Shown: positions 1 through 7,730 of the stretch, one piece after another
How the letters are laid out: each line of letters opens with the position of its first letter
How positions within the stretch are numbered: the first letter of the stretch is position 1
Assembly: GCA_964550165.1 (NCBI GenBank)
Contig: CAZJYC010000032.1
Location: 1-27,049, forward strand
Direction: 5' to 3'
DNA length: 27,049 nucleotides
Source of the DNA: CAZJYC01 sp964550165
GTDB lineage: Bacteria; Acidobacteriota; Aminicenantia; Aminicenantales; Aminicenantaceae
Made by a program: the position numbers and the translations under genes
The notes under the pieces: generated by a model
What the model was told of the DNA's origin: nothing
What the model saw: only the letters and a program-made list of their open reading frames with translations
The model's database searches: none

Positions 1-15
1 CTCCCACCCACCACC

Positions 16-100
16 ATGGGCTTCGGAGGGACGGAAACCAGCGCCTCCATTCCTCCCTCTATCAAATCTCTTTTCTCATCACGGAAAAAAAGATGCTTCC
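16..100. repeat. Dispersed ~85-bp repeat, copy 1
   Basis: This stretch aligns with 10779-10863 at about 84% identity over 86 columns (my hand count: 12 mismatches and two single-base gaps). The best conserved blocks are TTCGGAGG, GAAACCA, GCCTCC, the 17-mer AATCTCTTTTCTCATCA and AAAAAGATGCTTCC at the 3' end. GGAGG and CCTCC in the first half can pair in both copies. Copy 1 lies upstream of the symporter genes. It does not match a riboswitch or insertion sequence I know. The left boundary may extend beyond the window start. Confidence 0.75.
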
Positions 101-125
101 TCAATATGATCGTAGAGCTTGCGTG

Positions 126-155
126 TTTTAGACAGTTGGCTGAAGCTGTCTAAAA
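126..155. other. Perfect 10-bp inverted repeat (stem-loop) upstream of the symporter operon
   Basis: TTTTAGACAG (126-135) and CTGTCTAAAA (146-155) are perfect reverse complements around a 10-nt loop. The T-rich arm comes first and no T-run follows, so this is not a standard intrinsic terminator on either strand. It could be an operator or an mRNA structure. A TATAAT hexamer lies at 182-187, about 28 bp before the first start codon, but I see no matching -35 box. Confidence 0.5.
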
Positions 156-214
156 GAATAGAAGAGTCGCCGTTTTTTTTATATAATTGCCGCATCATCC
201 TCGAGGAGGCTGCG

Positions 215-436
215 ATGCCAAAAGGGACGAAGTTCGCTTTAATCCTGGGAGCCATCCCCTTTGTCATGCTCGTCTTTGCCCTTCCTGTGGTGAACCGGGT
301 GGAGCCTGTTATTCTGGGCTTGCCTTTTCTTCTGTTCTGGATTCTCTCCTGGGTCATCCTCACCCCTCTCATCCTCTTTATCGCCTATCTCTGTGAGAAG
401 AAATTCAATCCGCCTGAGGAAGAAGAGGAAAAGTGA
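215..436 (+). CDS. DUF3311-like small membrane protein, symporter partner
   Basis: A 73-residue protein with two hydrophobic segments (about residues 5-24 and 31-53) and a strongly acidic tail ending in consecutive glutamates. I chose the ATG at 215 because GAGGAGG lies at 203-209 with a 5-nt spacer; the frame is open further upstream but has no good ribosome site. Small two-TM proteins of this kind (DUF3311, like B. subtilis YhjC) are typically encoded directly in front of SSS-family sodium/solute symporters. Here the stop codon overlaps the GTG of the symporter gene (GTGA), implying translational coupling. The exact role is unknown; an accessory subunit or stabiliser of the transporter is the usual inference. 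Confidence 0.8.
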   Translation: MPKGTKFALILGAIPFVMLVFALPVVNRVEPVILGLPFLLFWILSWVILTPLILFIAYLCEKKFNPPEEEEEK

Positions 437-1854
437 ACGCAGCCTTGGTCATTATTTTTGCGACGATCGTTCTTTCCTCTCTTGTCGGAATCTTCGCCGG
501 CAGGCGGGTCAAGATGAACCTTGAAAATTGGACGGTTGCCGGACGCCGCTTCGGGATCATCATCATCTGGCTTCTCATGGCCGGAGAGATTTACACCACC
601 TTTACTTTTCTTGGAGCGAGCGGCTGGGCCTATTCCAAGGGAGCTCCGACTTTTTACATCTTAATCTACGGAGCTTTGGCCTATACCCTTTCTTTTTTCA
701 TCCTTCCCGCTTTATGGAAAGTGGGCAAGCGCTACGGTCTTCACACTCAGCCCGACTTCTTCATCAAGCGTTATGACAGCCGCCTTCTGGGAGTGATCGT
801 GGCTCTTATCGGAGTTTTCTCCATAATCCCCTATCTTCAACTCCAGCTGGCCGGCCTGGGTTTGATCGTGGAGGTCTCCAGCAACGGGGCTGTGAAGTCC
901 AATTGGGCCATCGGCATTTCTTTTGTCCTGACCTGTGCTTTTGTTTACACAAGCGGCCTCAAAGGAGCTGCCTGGGTGGCCATCATCAAGGATATCATGA
1001 TGGTTCTTGCAGTCCTTATCGTCGGCATCGGAGTTCCGTCCATTTATTTTGGCGGTTTCGGCAAGATGTTTCGTACTTTGATGGAGAAAAAGCCCGATTA
1101 CCTTGTCTTTCCCGGTGCAGCACCGCAGATGGATGTTCTCTGGGTCATGTCCACAGTCCTTTTAACCGGCCTGGGCTTTTACATGTGGCCCCATGTTTTT
1201 GGCTCTGCCTTTTCAGCAAGAAGTGACAAAATTATCAAGAGAAATGCCGTCATCATGCCCTTTTATCAGATTCCGATTCTTCTTGTTTTTGTGGTCGGGT
1301 TTACGGCTCTGTTGGTCATTCCCGGATTGGAAAACGGGGACATGGCTTTCTTGGCTCTGGTCAACAAAACTTATCCCTCCTGGTTTATGGGTTTTGTGGG
1401 AGCGGCTGGAGCGGTGACAGCCATGGTTCCTTCGGCCATACTGGTGCTTTTTGCCTCGACTCTTCTGGCCAAAAATGTCTACCAGTCCGGTTTCAGGCCT
1501 CAAATGAAAGAGGAAAATGTCATGATCCTTTCCCGGGCAATGGTTTTGGTGATCATGGCCTTTGCCCTTATTTTTGCCATCTTTCTCCCCAACGAACTGG
1601 TTCCCCTTCTTATCCTCGGCTATGACGGAGTCTGTCAATTTTTTCCCGGAGTGGTTCTGGGCCTATTCTGGAAACGGGCGACAAAGAACGGAGTTTTGTG
1701 GGGGATCATCGCGGGTATCGGCGTGGTTATCCTTTTAATCGTCAGCAAAAAAGACCCTTTTTTGGGGATGAATGCGGGTTTTGTCGGGCTTGTGGTCAAC
1801 AGCGTCGTGACTGTGGCCTTAAGCTTGCAGGCAAAACCCAGGAATGGAGGATAA
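433..1854 (+). CDS. Sodium/solute symporter (SSS family, MctP/YhjB-like)
   Basis: A 473-residue integral membrane protein with about 13 hydrophobic segments and the SSS architecture. Near the N-terminus the sequence NWTVAGRR matches the family's usual first cytoplasmic motif. In TM8 the segment FASTLLAKNVY carries the adjacent Ser-Thr pair that binds Na+ in PutP and vSGLT relatives. The GTG start overlaps the stop of the upstream DUF3311 gene by 4 bp. DUF3311+SSS pairs include monocarboxylate/amino-acid carriers such as MctP, so an organic anion is the likely cargo, but the substrate cannot be read from the sequence. The amidohydrolase begins 2 bp downstream, which suggests the imported compound may be an acylated or amidated amino acid. 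Confidence 0.88.
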   Translation: MNAALVIIFATIVLSSLVGIFAGRRVKMNLENWTVAGRRFGIIIIWLLMAGEIYTTFTFLGASGWAYSKGAPTFYILIYGALAYTLSFFILPALWKVGKRYGLHTQPDFFIKRYDSRLLGVIVALIGVFSIIPYLQLQLAGLGLIVEVSSNGAVKSNWAIGISFVLTCAFVYTSGLKGAAWVAIIKDIMMVLAVLIVGIGVPSIYFGGFGKMFRTLMEKKPDYLVFPGAAPQMDVLWVMSTVLLTGLGFYMWPHVFGSAFSARSDKIIKRNAVIMPFYQIPILLVFVVGFTALLVIPGLENGDMAFLALVNKTYPSWFMGFVGAAGAVTAMVPSAILVLFASTLLAKNVYQSGFRPQMKEENVMILSRAMVLVIMAFALIFAIFLPNELVPLLILGYDGVCQFFPGVVLGLFWKRATKNGVLWGIIAGIGVVILLIVSKKDPFLGMNAGFVGLVVNSVVTVALSLQAKPRNGG

Positions 1855-1856
1855 AG

Positions 1857-3026
1857 ATGATTGAAGAGTTGAAAAAGGACGCAGAAAAGTTGAAGAATGA
1901 ATTGGTCGCGTGGCGACGCGATTTTCATCGCCATCCGGAAATCGCTTTCAAAGAAGAGAGGACATCCTCTGTTGTCCGCAAGTTTCTGGAGGGGCTTGGC
2001 ATTGCGGTCAAGGACTGCGCCAGGCCCGGGTTGAGGGGAGTGCTCGAGGGAAGGCCGGGCGGAAAAACAGTTGCTCTAAGGGCTGATATGGACGCTCTGC
2101 CTCTTCAGGAAGAAGGCGATAAAGAATACATCTCCCAGAATCCAGGTGCTGCCCATGCCTGCGCCCATGACGGCCATATGGCCGTTTTGATGGGTGTGGC
2201 CAAGGTTCTTTCGCAAAGCAAAGGCAAATTCAAAGGAAAAGTCGTCTTTCTTTTCCAGCCGGCTGAAGAGCTTCCTCCAGGAGGAGCGAAAAAGATGATT
2301 GAAGACGGCGCACTGGAAGGAGTTGATGCTGCCTTCGGGCTCCATTTCTGGCAGCCTCTTCCGACAGGCTCTATAGGGCTGGTCAAAGGTCCAATGATGG
2401 CTCAGGCGGATAATTTCTCGGTCACGGTCAGAGGGAAGGGCGGCCACGGCTCAGCGCCTCATCTCACAGTCGACCCCATTCTGGTCGCTTCGCAGCTTGT
2501 GGTGAACGCTCAGAGCATCGTCAGCCGCAATGTCGACCCGCTTAAATCCGCTGTGGTCTCCTTTGGCACCATAAAAGGTGGAACAATCTACAACATCATC
2601 CCCAATGATGTCTTTTTGACCGGAACAGTCCGCACTTTTGACGCGCCGCTGCAGGTTTTTATACAGAAAAAGCTGGACGAAATGGTTGAAGGGACATGCA
2701 GGGCTCTTGGCGCAACGGGCGAGTTCAAATACGAAAAAGGCTACCCGCCGCTTGTCAATCACGGGGAAATGGTGGACTTAGTGCTCGAGGTGGCTGAGAA
2801 GACGCTGGGAAAGGAGAGCATCAAAACCATTGACCCGGTTATGGGGGGAGAGGACTTTGCCTATTTTCTCCAGAAAGTCCCTGGTGCTTTTTTATTTTTC
2901 GGCATGGGCGATGGGATGAAGTTTCCTCATCATCATCCGGCTTTTGACATGGATGAGGCGGCCTTGCCTCTGGCAACGCTTTTCATGACCGGCCTGGCCC
3001 TGGAATTTTTGCAGAGGGGCGGATAA
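1857..3026 (+). CDS. M20D-family metal-dependent amidohydrolase (N-acyl-amino-acid / hippurate hydrolase type)
   Basis: A 389-residue protein, the normal length for M20D amidohydrolases, which hydrolyse the amide of N-acyl amino acids (hippurate, IAA-amino acids, N-acetyl amino acids). Visible motifs: DFHRHPE at 22-28, ADMDALP at 76-82, and the metal site HACAHDGH at 100-107 (Cys102, His104). QPAEE follows at 134-138, GLH at 161-163, and a C-terminal GGEDFAYF followed by HHHP with His358-360. The internal dimerisation domain lies around 175-290. The ATG at 1857 has TGGAGG at 1845-1850 and sits 2 bp after the symporter stop, so both are probably co-transcribed. There is no signal peptide, so the enzyme is cytoplasmic. 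Substrate specificity is not determinable. Confidence 0.92.
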   Translation: MIEELKKDAEKLKNELVAWRRDFHRHPEIAFKEERTSSVVRKFLEGLGIAVKDCARPGLRGVLEGRPGGKTVALRADMDALPLQEEGDKEYISQNPGAAHACAHDGHMAVLMGVAKVLSQSKGKFKGKVVFLFQPAEELPPGGAKKMIEDGALEGVDAAFGLHFWQPLPTGSIGLVKGPMMAQADNFSVTVRGKGGHGSAPHLTVDPILVASQLVVNAQSIVSRNVDPLKSAVVSFGTIKGGTIYNIIPNDVFLTGTVRTFDAPLQVFIQKKLDEMVEGTCRALGATGEFKYEKGYPPLVNHGEMVDLVLEVAEKTLGKESIKTIDPVMGGEDFAYFLQKVPGAFLFFGMGDGMKFPHHHPAFDMDEAALPLATLFMTGLALEFLQRGG

Positions 3027-3056
3027 CTTTAGCGAAAAGTCGCTGAGACGGACAGA

Positions 3057-3617
3057 ATGAACGTTTTTATCGTCTGTGGCATCGCGTTTGGCCTGGCGAT
3101 GGACGTCTTTGCTGTTTCTGCGGGGATCAGCCTCAACCTTCGAGGAACCACTCAGAGGCAGACCTTGAGGCTGGCCCTGCATTTTGGCCTCTTCCAGTTC
3201 ATGATGCCCATCCTGGGCTGGCTGGCAGGGCTGGGTATTCTTGTTTACATCCAGGCTTTTGACCACTGGGTCGCCTTCGGCCTTCTCGTTTTTATCGGCG
3301 GAAAAATGCTCTATGAGTCCTTTGGCAAGGGAAGAAGAGATGATAAAAAAAGCACTGACCCGACAAAAGGCCTATCCCTTTTTCTGCTCTCTTTTGCGAC
3401 CAGCATCGATGCTCTGGCTGTGGGGTTGAGCCTGGCTGCGATTCAGGTGGCCATCCTCTACCCGGCTGTTATCATCGGCCTCGTTGCCTTCTTGATGACC
3501 GTTCTTGGAACGAAAATAGGACCAGCCGCCGGCCAGATCGCGGGTAAAAGAGCCGAGTTTTTAGGAGGAGTCATCCTGATTCTTATTGGGATTAAAGTTC
3601 TTGCAGACCATTTATAA
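3057..3617 (+). CDS. mntP: MntP-type manganese efflux pump
   Basis: A 186-residue protein with six predicted TM segments, matching the length and pattern of MntP (YebN, DUF204), which exports Mn2+ from the cytoplasm. The two family aspartates are present in GLAMD (Asp16) and ATSID (Asp118), the same numbering as the functionally important residues of E. coli MntP. The gene starts 30 bp after the amidohydrolase stop, and a 5-bp stem-loop (AGCGA/TCGCT, 3031-3044) fills part of the gap. No yybP-ykoY manganese riboswitch fits in that gap, so the gene is probably read from the upstream operon. The ribosome site is weak. Assignment to the family is firm; the ion is inferred from relatives. Confidence 0.9.
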   Translation: MNVFIVCGIAFGLAMDVFAVSAGISLNLRGTTQRQTLRLALHFGLFQFMMPILGWLAGLGILVYIQAFDHWVAFGLLVFIGGKMLYESFGKGRRDDKKSTDPTKGLSLFLLSFATSIDALAVGLSLAAIQVAILYPAVIIGLVAFLMTVLGTKIGPAAGQIAGKRAEFLGGVILILIGIKVLADHL

Positions 3618-3677
3618 AAAATATTCCTTTTGTTTTAATTGCCATTACCATCGTTGCTTTGACTTAGCCTTGGAAAC

Positions 3678-4097
3678 ATGATAGATTTTGAATTAAAAAT
3701 GATTCCGAAAAGAAAAATATTGAAAAAGCTAAAAGAAAGCCTCGGAGCGAGGATCGAAATAATTTTTTGCTATATCCATGGCTCCTTTCTGGATGATTTT
3801 CCATTCAGGGATATTGATATTGCTCTCTATGTTGACTCAAAACAGATAAACTCTCAACAGGCGTTTGATTATTCTTTCAACCTTTCCCTTGAACTTTCAA
3901 AGCAAACTGGTTTTGAAATAGATGTTCAAGTGATGAACTACGCTCCTTTAGGATTTCAACACAGCGTTTTACGAAACGGAAAGCTTTTATTCAGCAAAGA
4001 TGAAGACCTAAGGCTCAATCTTATAGAAAGCATATCTTTAGAGTACATTGTTTTTTTTGAATTAAACAAAGAATACATTCGTCATTTAGTGTCGTGA
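3678..4097 (+). CDS. MNT-type minimal nucleotidyltransferase, antitoxin of a HEPN/MNT pair
   Basis: A 139-residue protein with the polymerase-beta-fold signature: GS at 35-36 followed by DID at 45-47, and the third acidic position in EIDVQ (Asp82). Spacing GS-X8-DxD matches the variant seen in many bacterial and archaeal MNT proteins. In HEPN/MNT modules (MntA/HepT) this protein neutralises the HEPN ribonuclease toxin, by AMPylation in studied cases. All catalytic residues appear intact. The partner directly downstream is only a 31-codon remnant, so the gene is an orphan. The start could instead be the ATG at 3699 (Met8). A TTGACT box with a poor -10 overlaps the first start, so the choice is uncertain. 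The gene is AT-richer than its neighbours. Confidence 0.82.
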   Translation: MIDFELKMIPKRKILKKLKESLGARIEIIFCYIHGSFLDDFPFRDIDIALYVDSKQINSQQAFDYSFNLSLELSKQTGFEIDVQVMNYAPLGFQHSVLRNGKLLFSKDEDLRLNLIESISLEYIVFFELNKEYIRHLVS

Positions 4098-4104
4098 GAA
4101 ACCG

Positions 4105-4197
4105 GTGGCTGTAGATATAGAAAAGGTAAAACAGGGAATCACAGAAATAAAAGAGAACCTTTTTATGAAAGCCATCATCGATTATCTTAATATCTGA
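4105..4197 (+). pseudogene. Collapsed HEPN (DUF86-like) toxin remnant
   Basis: A GTG-initiated frame of 30 codons plus stop begins 7 bp after the MNT stop, where a HEPN toxin gene is normally found. The first part (VDIEKVKQ...EIKENL) resembles the start of DUF86 HEPN proteins. The last part (FMKAIIDYLNI) resembles their C-terminus, where an IxxIxxYL helix usually ends the protein. The roughly 100 codons between, including the catalytic RxxxxH motif, are absent. I infer a single internal in-frame deletion. Similarity over so few residues is suggestive only. Confidence 0.5.
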
Positions 4198-4388
4198 TCA
4201 GGCCTGCCAGCGCCTAAATGTATGCCGACAAACGTTAGTGGGCGATTTTCTTTTTGGAACCGCAGAGGTTTCTCGCTTTACGAGTATAGCGAAGCAATCC
4301 CTGTCCCCTAAGGGCCCTGAAATCCTAATGCTGACCAGAAGGCAGCTCTATCACCGGGTGATGATCGATGTCAGGGCTGGAAGAAAGC

Positions 4389-4405
4389 AGCCAGAGAACC
4401 TGGCT
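4389..4405 (-). terminator. Possible weak terminator hairpin at the end of the efflux operon
   Basis: On the minus strand AGCCAG and CTGGCT form a 6-bp stem with a 5-nt loop that overlaps the stop codon of the RND gene, followed by a moderately T-rich GCTTTCTTCC. The T-tract is poor, so termination here would be weak or factor-assisted. Confidence 0.3.
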
Positions 4406-7400
4406 ATTCGACCTTTGCCAGTTTAGCAAGAGTTTCATAAAGAACGGGGACAATGATCAGCCTGAGGAGAATGGCGAAGAAGAAGCCTCCGATATAGACA
4501 ACGGCCAGCGGGCGATGCAGCTCTGCCCCTGTTGTCACGGTCAAAGCCAGAGGCAAAACGCCGACAATCATCACCATGTCTGTCATGAGGATTGGCCTGA
4601 ATTTTGTCAAGGCTCCCTGCATCACGGCTTCTCGCAGAGAAAGTCCCTGGCGTCTGAAGTCGTTGATCTTGGCCACAAGAATGACGTCGTTCTGGACGCA
4701 GATGCCGAAGAGGGCTATGAGCCCGATTGTCGAAGAAACGTTTATCGTCTGGCCGGCGATCAAAAGGCCGAGGATTCCGCCGATAAGCGTTGAGGGAATG
4801 TTAAAGATGATGAGCAGGGCCTGCCAAACGGAGCCAAAGGAAGAGAAGAGGACGACGAAGATGATAAGGATTACGACGAGCATGAGCAAAGTCAGATGCT
4901 TCAAAGCCCTTTGCTGGCTTTCGAATTGTCCTCCGAAAGTGACATGGTATCCCTGCGGAAGAGAAATCTCCTCATCTATTCGCTGCTGGGCCTCTTTGAC
5001 AAAACTTCCGATGTCCCTTTTGACCACGTTGCAGAGGATAATCTTGCGGCGCATCAGGTTCTCGCGAAAAATGGTCTGTGGCCCTTCGCTTTTGGTTATC
5101 TCCGCCAGCTGGGAGAGAGGAATTCTTTCTCCGTTTGGAGCATCCACCAGGAGTTCTTTGATGGCCTCTTCGTTATTCCGGTATTCATCAGGAAGCCGGA
5201 TGAGGACCGAGGTGATTCGGTCTGGTTCATAGACATCGGTTGCTTCTATGCCGTTTAGAGCCGTCTCAATGACATCGGCCACGTCTCCGACTGGAATGCC
5301 AAAGCGGGCCAGCTTTTCTCTGTTCAGCTTGACGACAAGCTGAGGAATGCCAGTTGTTTGCTCAATCTGTAAGTCGGCAACACCTCTAATCTCGGCCATG
5401 ACGTTTCTTATCTCTTCGATTTTATCGTTGAGAATGTCCAGGTCAGGGCCGAAAAGCTTTACTGAAAGTTGCCCTTCAGTTCCGGTCAGCATTTCAGCCA
5501 GTTTGTTGGCTATGGGCTGTTCAAAGATATAGGCAACTCCAGGCAGTTTATCCAGCTCTTCTCTCATGGCCTGAGTTATTTCTTTGAAACCTCTTTTCCT
5601 TTTCTCCCGGGGAAGGAGTTCGATACAGTAATGGCTGTGGTTGACAGGGTGGAGATGTTCCGAAGCCTCGGCTGTGCCGGTCGTCCTTGAAACCGAGATG
5701 ACTTCTGGAAAAGAGAGAAATATCTTTTCTATTTTTGTGCCCATTTTAATGGATTCTTCCAGCGAAGTCTCAGGGAGCATGACGGTCGAGGCCATAATTG
5801 CGCCTTCGTCAAGAGGGGGCACAAACTCTTTGCCTAAAAAATTGTAGGAGATCCCGGCGCCGATGATTAAAACCAGAAAGGCTGATAGAATGATTTTCTT
5901 GTTCTGGAGAGATTTATTCAGGACAAAGTGGTATTTTTCTGTTAAAAACGTATGGACAGGATTTTTTCGCTCCTTGAGATATTTTTCCTTCATAAAGGTT
6001 GATGCCAGAACAGGCTGCAGGGTGAGATTCAGGATTAAAGAGCCGAAAAGGGCTGCAGCCACAGCAAAGGCAGTCGGCCGGAACATGGCGCCCTCGATTC
6101 CTGTCAGGGTCAGCAACGGCAAGAAAACCAGGATGATGATCACGTTCGCCGAGAAGAGATACTTTCCCACGTCCCGCGCTGCTTCGGATGTCAGTTCCAG
6201 AGTGGATACCCGCCCCCTTTTCTCTTTGAGCACTCGGTAGATGTTTTCGACCATGATGATCGAGCCGTTGGCAATCTTGCCGATGCCAATGGCCAAGCCG
6301 CCGATGGACATCACGGTCAGCCCTATTCCGAAAATATCCATGAGAACCAGAGCGACAAGAATGGAAAAAGGCATGGTCAGGCAAGCGATCAATGAGCTTC
6401 TCAGGTTCCACATGAAAAAAATCATGACTAAGATGATAAGGATGGCTCCTTCAAGGATGGAGACCTCGACATGATTTATGGATTTGAGGATCAGAATAGA
6501 CTGGTCGTAGAACGGCTTGATTTCTATTTTTTCCGGGAGGTCTCTTGCGATCTGAGCGAGCGCTTGTTTGATGTTTTTGATGGCGGCTAAAGTGTCTCCG
6601 CCGTACTGCTTTTCGACCGTGACATAGACCGCTTCTTTGGCGTTATGGCTGGCTGCGTCTCTCCGGAATTTGCCTCCGATTTTCACCTCGGCCACGTCCT
6701 TGACATAGACAGGAACATTGTTGCGGGAAGTGATAACGGTGTTATTGATGTGTTCAAGAGTTTCGATTCTTCCCAGCCCTTTTATCAAAACCTCCTGGGA
6801 GCCTTTGATGATAATACCGCCGGAAAAATTTCTATTGCTCTTTTCAATGGCTGCTTTGACCTCGTTGATGGTGATATCGTAATTTTTCAGCATCTGAGGT
6901 TTGAGATAAACCTGGAACTGTTTGATAAAACCGCCCAAATTGATGACAAAAGAGACTCCGGACACACCCTGGAGCCTGTAACGAATTGTCCAGTCCGCGA
7001 TCGAGCGGAGTTCCATCGGGCTTGTGTCCTCGCCGACAACAGCGAACTCGAATATTTCACCCATTCTGGAAGATACCGGGCCTAAAATGGGATGGGTTGT
7101 TCCGAGAGGAAGCCGGCCGGCAATGAGCTCCAGCTTGGAAGATACGATTTGACGGGCAAGATAGATATCCGTGCCCCAGTCGAATTCCGCCGTGACCACG
7201 GAATCCCCGGTGGTGGACTCCGACCTGACGCGGGTAACCTGGGGAGCGCCGTTGAGCAAGCTTTCGAGCGGGAAAGAGATAAGCCTTTCCACATCTTCCG
7301 CAGCCATGCCTTCGTTTTCCGTGATGATCTTGACCAGCGGCGCGTTCAGGTCAGGATAAATATCTTTGGGTATCCTTATGTAGACAATGACTCCCCATAT

Positions 7401-7472
7401 GGAAACAAGCAGGACCAGAAGCACTGTCAGCAATCTATGTTTTAAGGCAGAATCAATGATTTTATCGATCAT
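4404..7472 (-). CDS. RND efflux pump, heavy-metal (CusA/CzcA-like) type, with altered TM4 proton-relay site
   Basis: A 1022-residue inner-membrane RND transporter with TM1 at about 12-32, two large periplasmic loops and two halves of six TM helices. Placement with CusA/CzcA-type pumps rests on length, the N-terminal IPKDIYPDLN region, and a gene order with HlyD-type adaptor and TolC. In TM4 the family normally shows one or two Asp (AcrB D407/D408; CusA D405). Here the sequence reads IGKIANGSIIMVEN, with Asn402-Gly403 at the Asp positions and Lys399 just before; Glu409 is kept. A His/Cys-rich stretch (His606, 608, 612, 614, Cys616) lies in the second periplasmic region. The start is supported by GGGAG upstream. 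The pump probably still forms the complex, but its energy coupling and substrate are uncertain. Confidence 0.88.
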   Translation of the reverse strand: MIDKIIDSALKHRLLTVLLVLLVSIWGVIVYIRIPKDIYPDLNAPLVKIITENEGMAAEDVERLISFPLESLLNGAPQVTRVRSESTTGDSVVTAEFDWGTDIYLARQIVSSKLELIAGRLPLGTTHPILGPVSSRMGEIFEFAVVGEDTSPMELRSIADWTIRYRLQGVSGVSFVINLGGFIKQFQVYLKPQMLKNYDITINEVKAAIEKSNRNFSGGIIIKGSQEVLIKGLGRIETLEHINNTVITSRNNVPVYVKDVAEVKIGGKFRRDAASHNAKEAVYVTVEKQYGGDTLAAIKNIKQALAQIARDLPEKIEIKPFYDQSILILKSINHVEVSILEGAILIILVMIFFMWNLRSSLIACLTMPFSILVALVLMDIFGIGLTVMSIGGLAIGIGKIANGSIIMVENIYRVLKEKRGRVSTLELTSEAARDVGKYLFSANVIIILVFLPLLTLTGIEGAMFRPTAFAVAAALFGSLILNLTLQPVLASTFMKEKYLKERKNPVHTFLTEKYHFVLNKSLQNKKIILSAFLVLIIGAGISYNFLGKEFVPPLDEGAIMASTVMLPETSLEESIKMGTKIEKIFLSFPEVISVSRTTGTAEASEHLHPVNHSHYCIELLPREKRKRGFKEITQAMREELDKLPGVAYIFEQPIANKLAEMLTGTEGQLSVKLFGPDLDILNDKIEEIRNVMAEIRGVADLQIEQTTGIPQLVVKLNREKLARFGIPVGDVADVIETALNGIEATDVYEPDRITSVLIRLPDEYRNNEEAIKELLVDAPNGERIPLSQLAEITKSEGPQTIFRENLMRRKIILCNVVKRDIGSFVKEAQQRIDEEISLPQGYHVTFGGQFESQQRALKHLTLLMLVVILIIFVVLFSSFGSVWQALLIIFNIPSTLIGGILGLLIAGQTINVSSTIGLIALFGICVQNDVILVAKINDFRRQGLSLREAVMQGALTKFRPILMTDMVMIVGVLPLALTVTTGAELHRPLAVVYIGGFFFAILLRLIIVPVLYETLAKLAKVE

Positions 7473-7542
7473 CTTAATTTCTCCCTGTGTAAATGAGCCT
7501 TAAGTTTTCCATGCCCAATACAAACGCAATTAATATCGTTAC

Positions 7543-7691
7543 ATTGTCGTTGCGAGCGACTGAAAGGAGCGTGGCAACCTCTTAAAATGTATGTGATTGA
7601 TTCGCTACGCTCGCGAAGACACGCATGAGAGTGCCACGTCGATTGCCGCCACATTTCGCTCGCGGCTTGAACTTCTCCTCGTAATGACAAT
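7543..7691. repeat. Palindromic intergenic repeat (GTCATTGCGAG type) between adaptor and RND genes
   Basis: The ends are a 14-bp inverted repeat matching at 12 positions: ATTGTCGTTGCGAG at 7543-7556 against the reverse complement of 7678-7691. A second, inner inverted pair (GCGTGGCA near 7569 and TGCCACG near 7631) makes the unit an imperfect hairpin of about 149 bp. Units with GTCATTGCGAG...CTCGTAATGAC ends and internal GTGGCAA boxes are a familiar class of short non-coding repeats in many bacterial genomes. A 9-bp direct repeat AACGCAATT lies on either side (7523-7531 and 7716-7724) but is not immediately adjacent. The element occupies most of the gap between two genes that are normally close together. 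Confidence 0.75.
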
Positions 7692-7730
7692 TTTTTTGTT
7701 GCGCTCGGATTAGCTAACGCAATTGAGAGT

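Noticed and set aside
4238..4426. A 62-codon plus-strand frame downstream of the HEPN remnant
   Set aside because: No ribosome site or protein features; it overlaps the end of the RND gene. A GCGAAGCAATC stretch here resembles part of the palindromic repeat class but lacks the ends.
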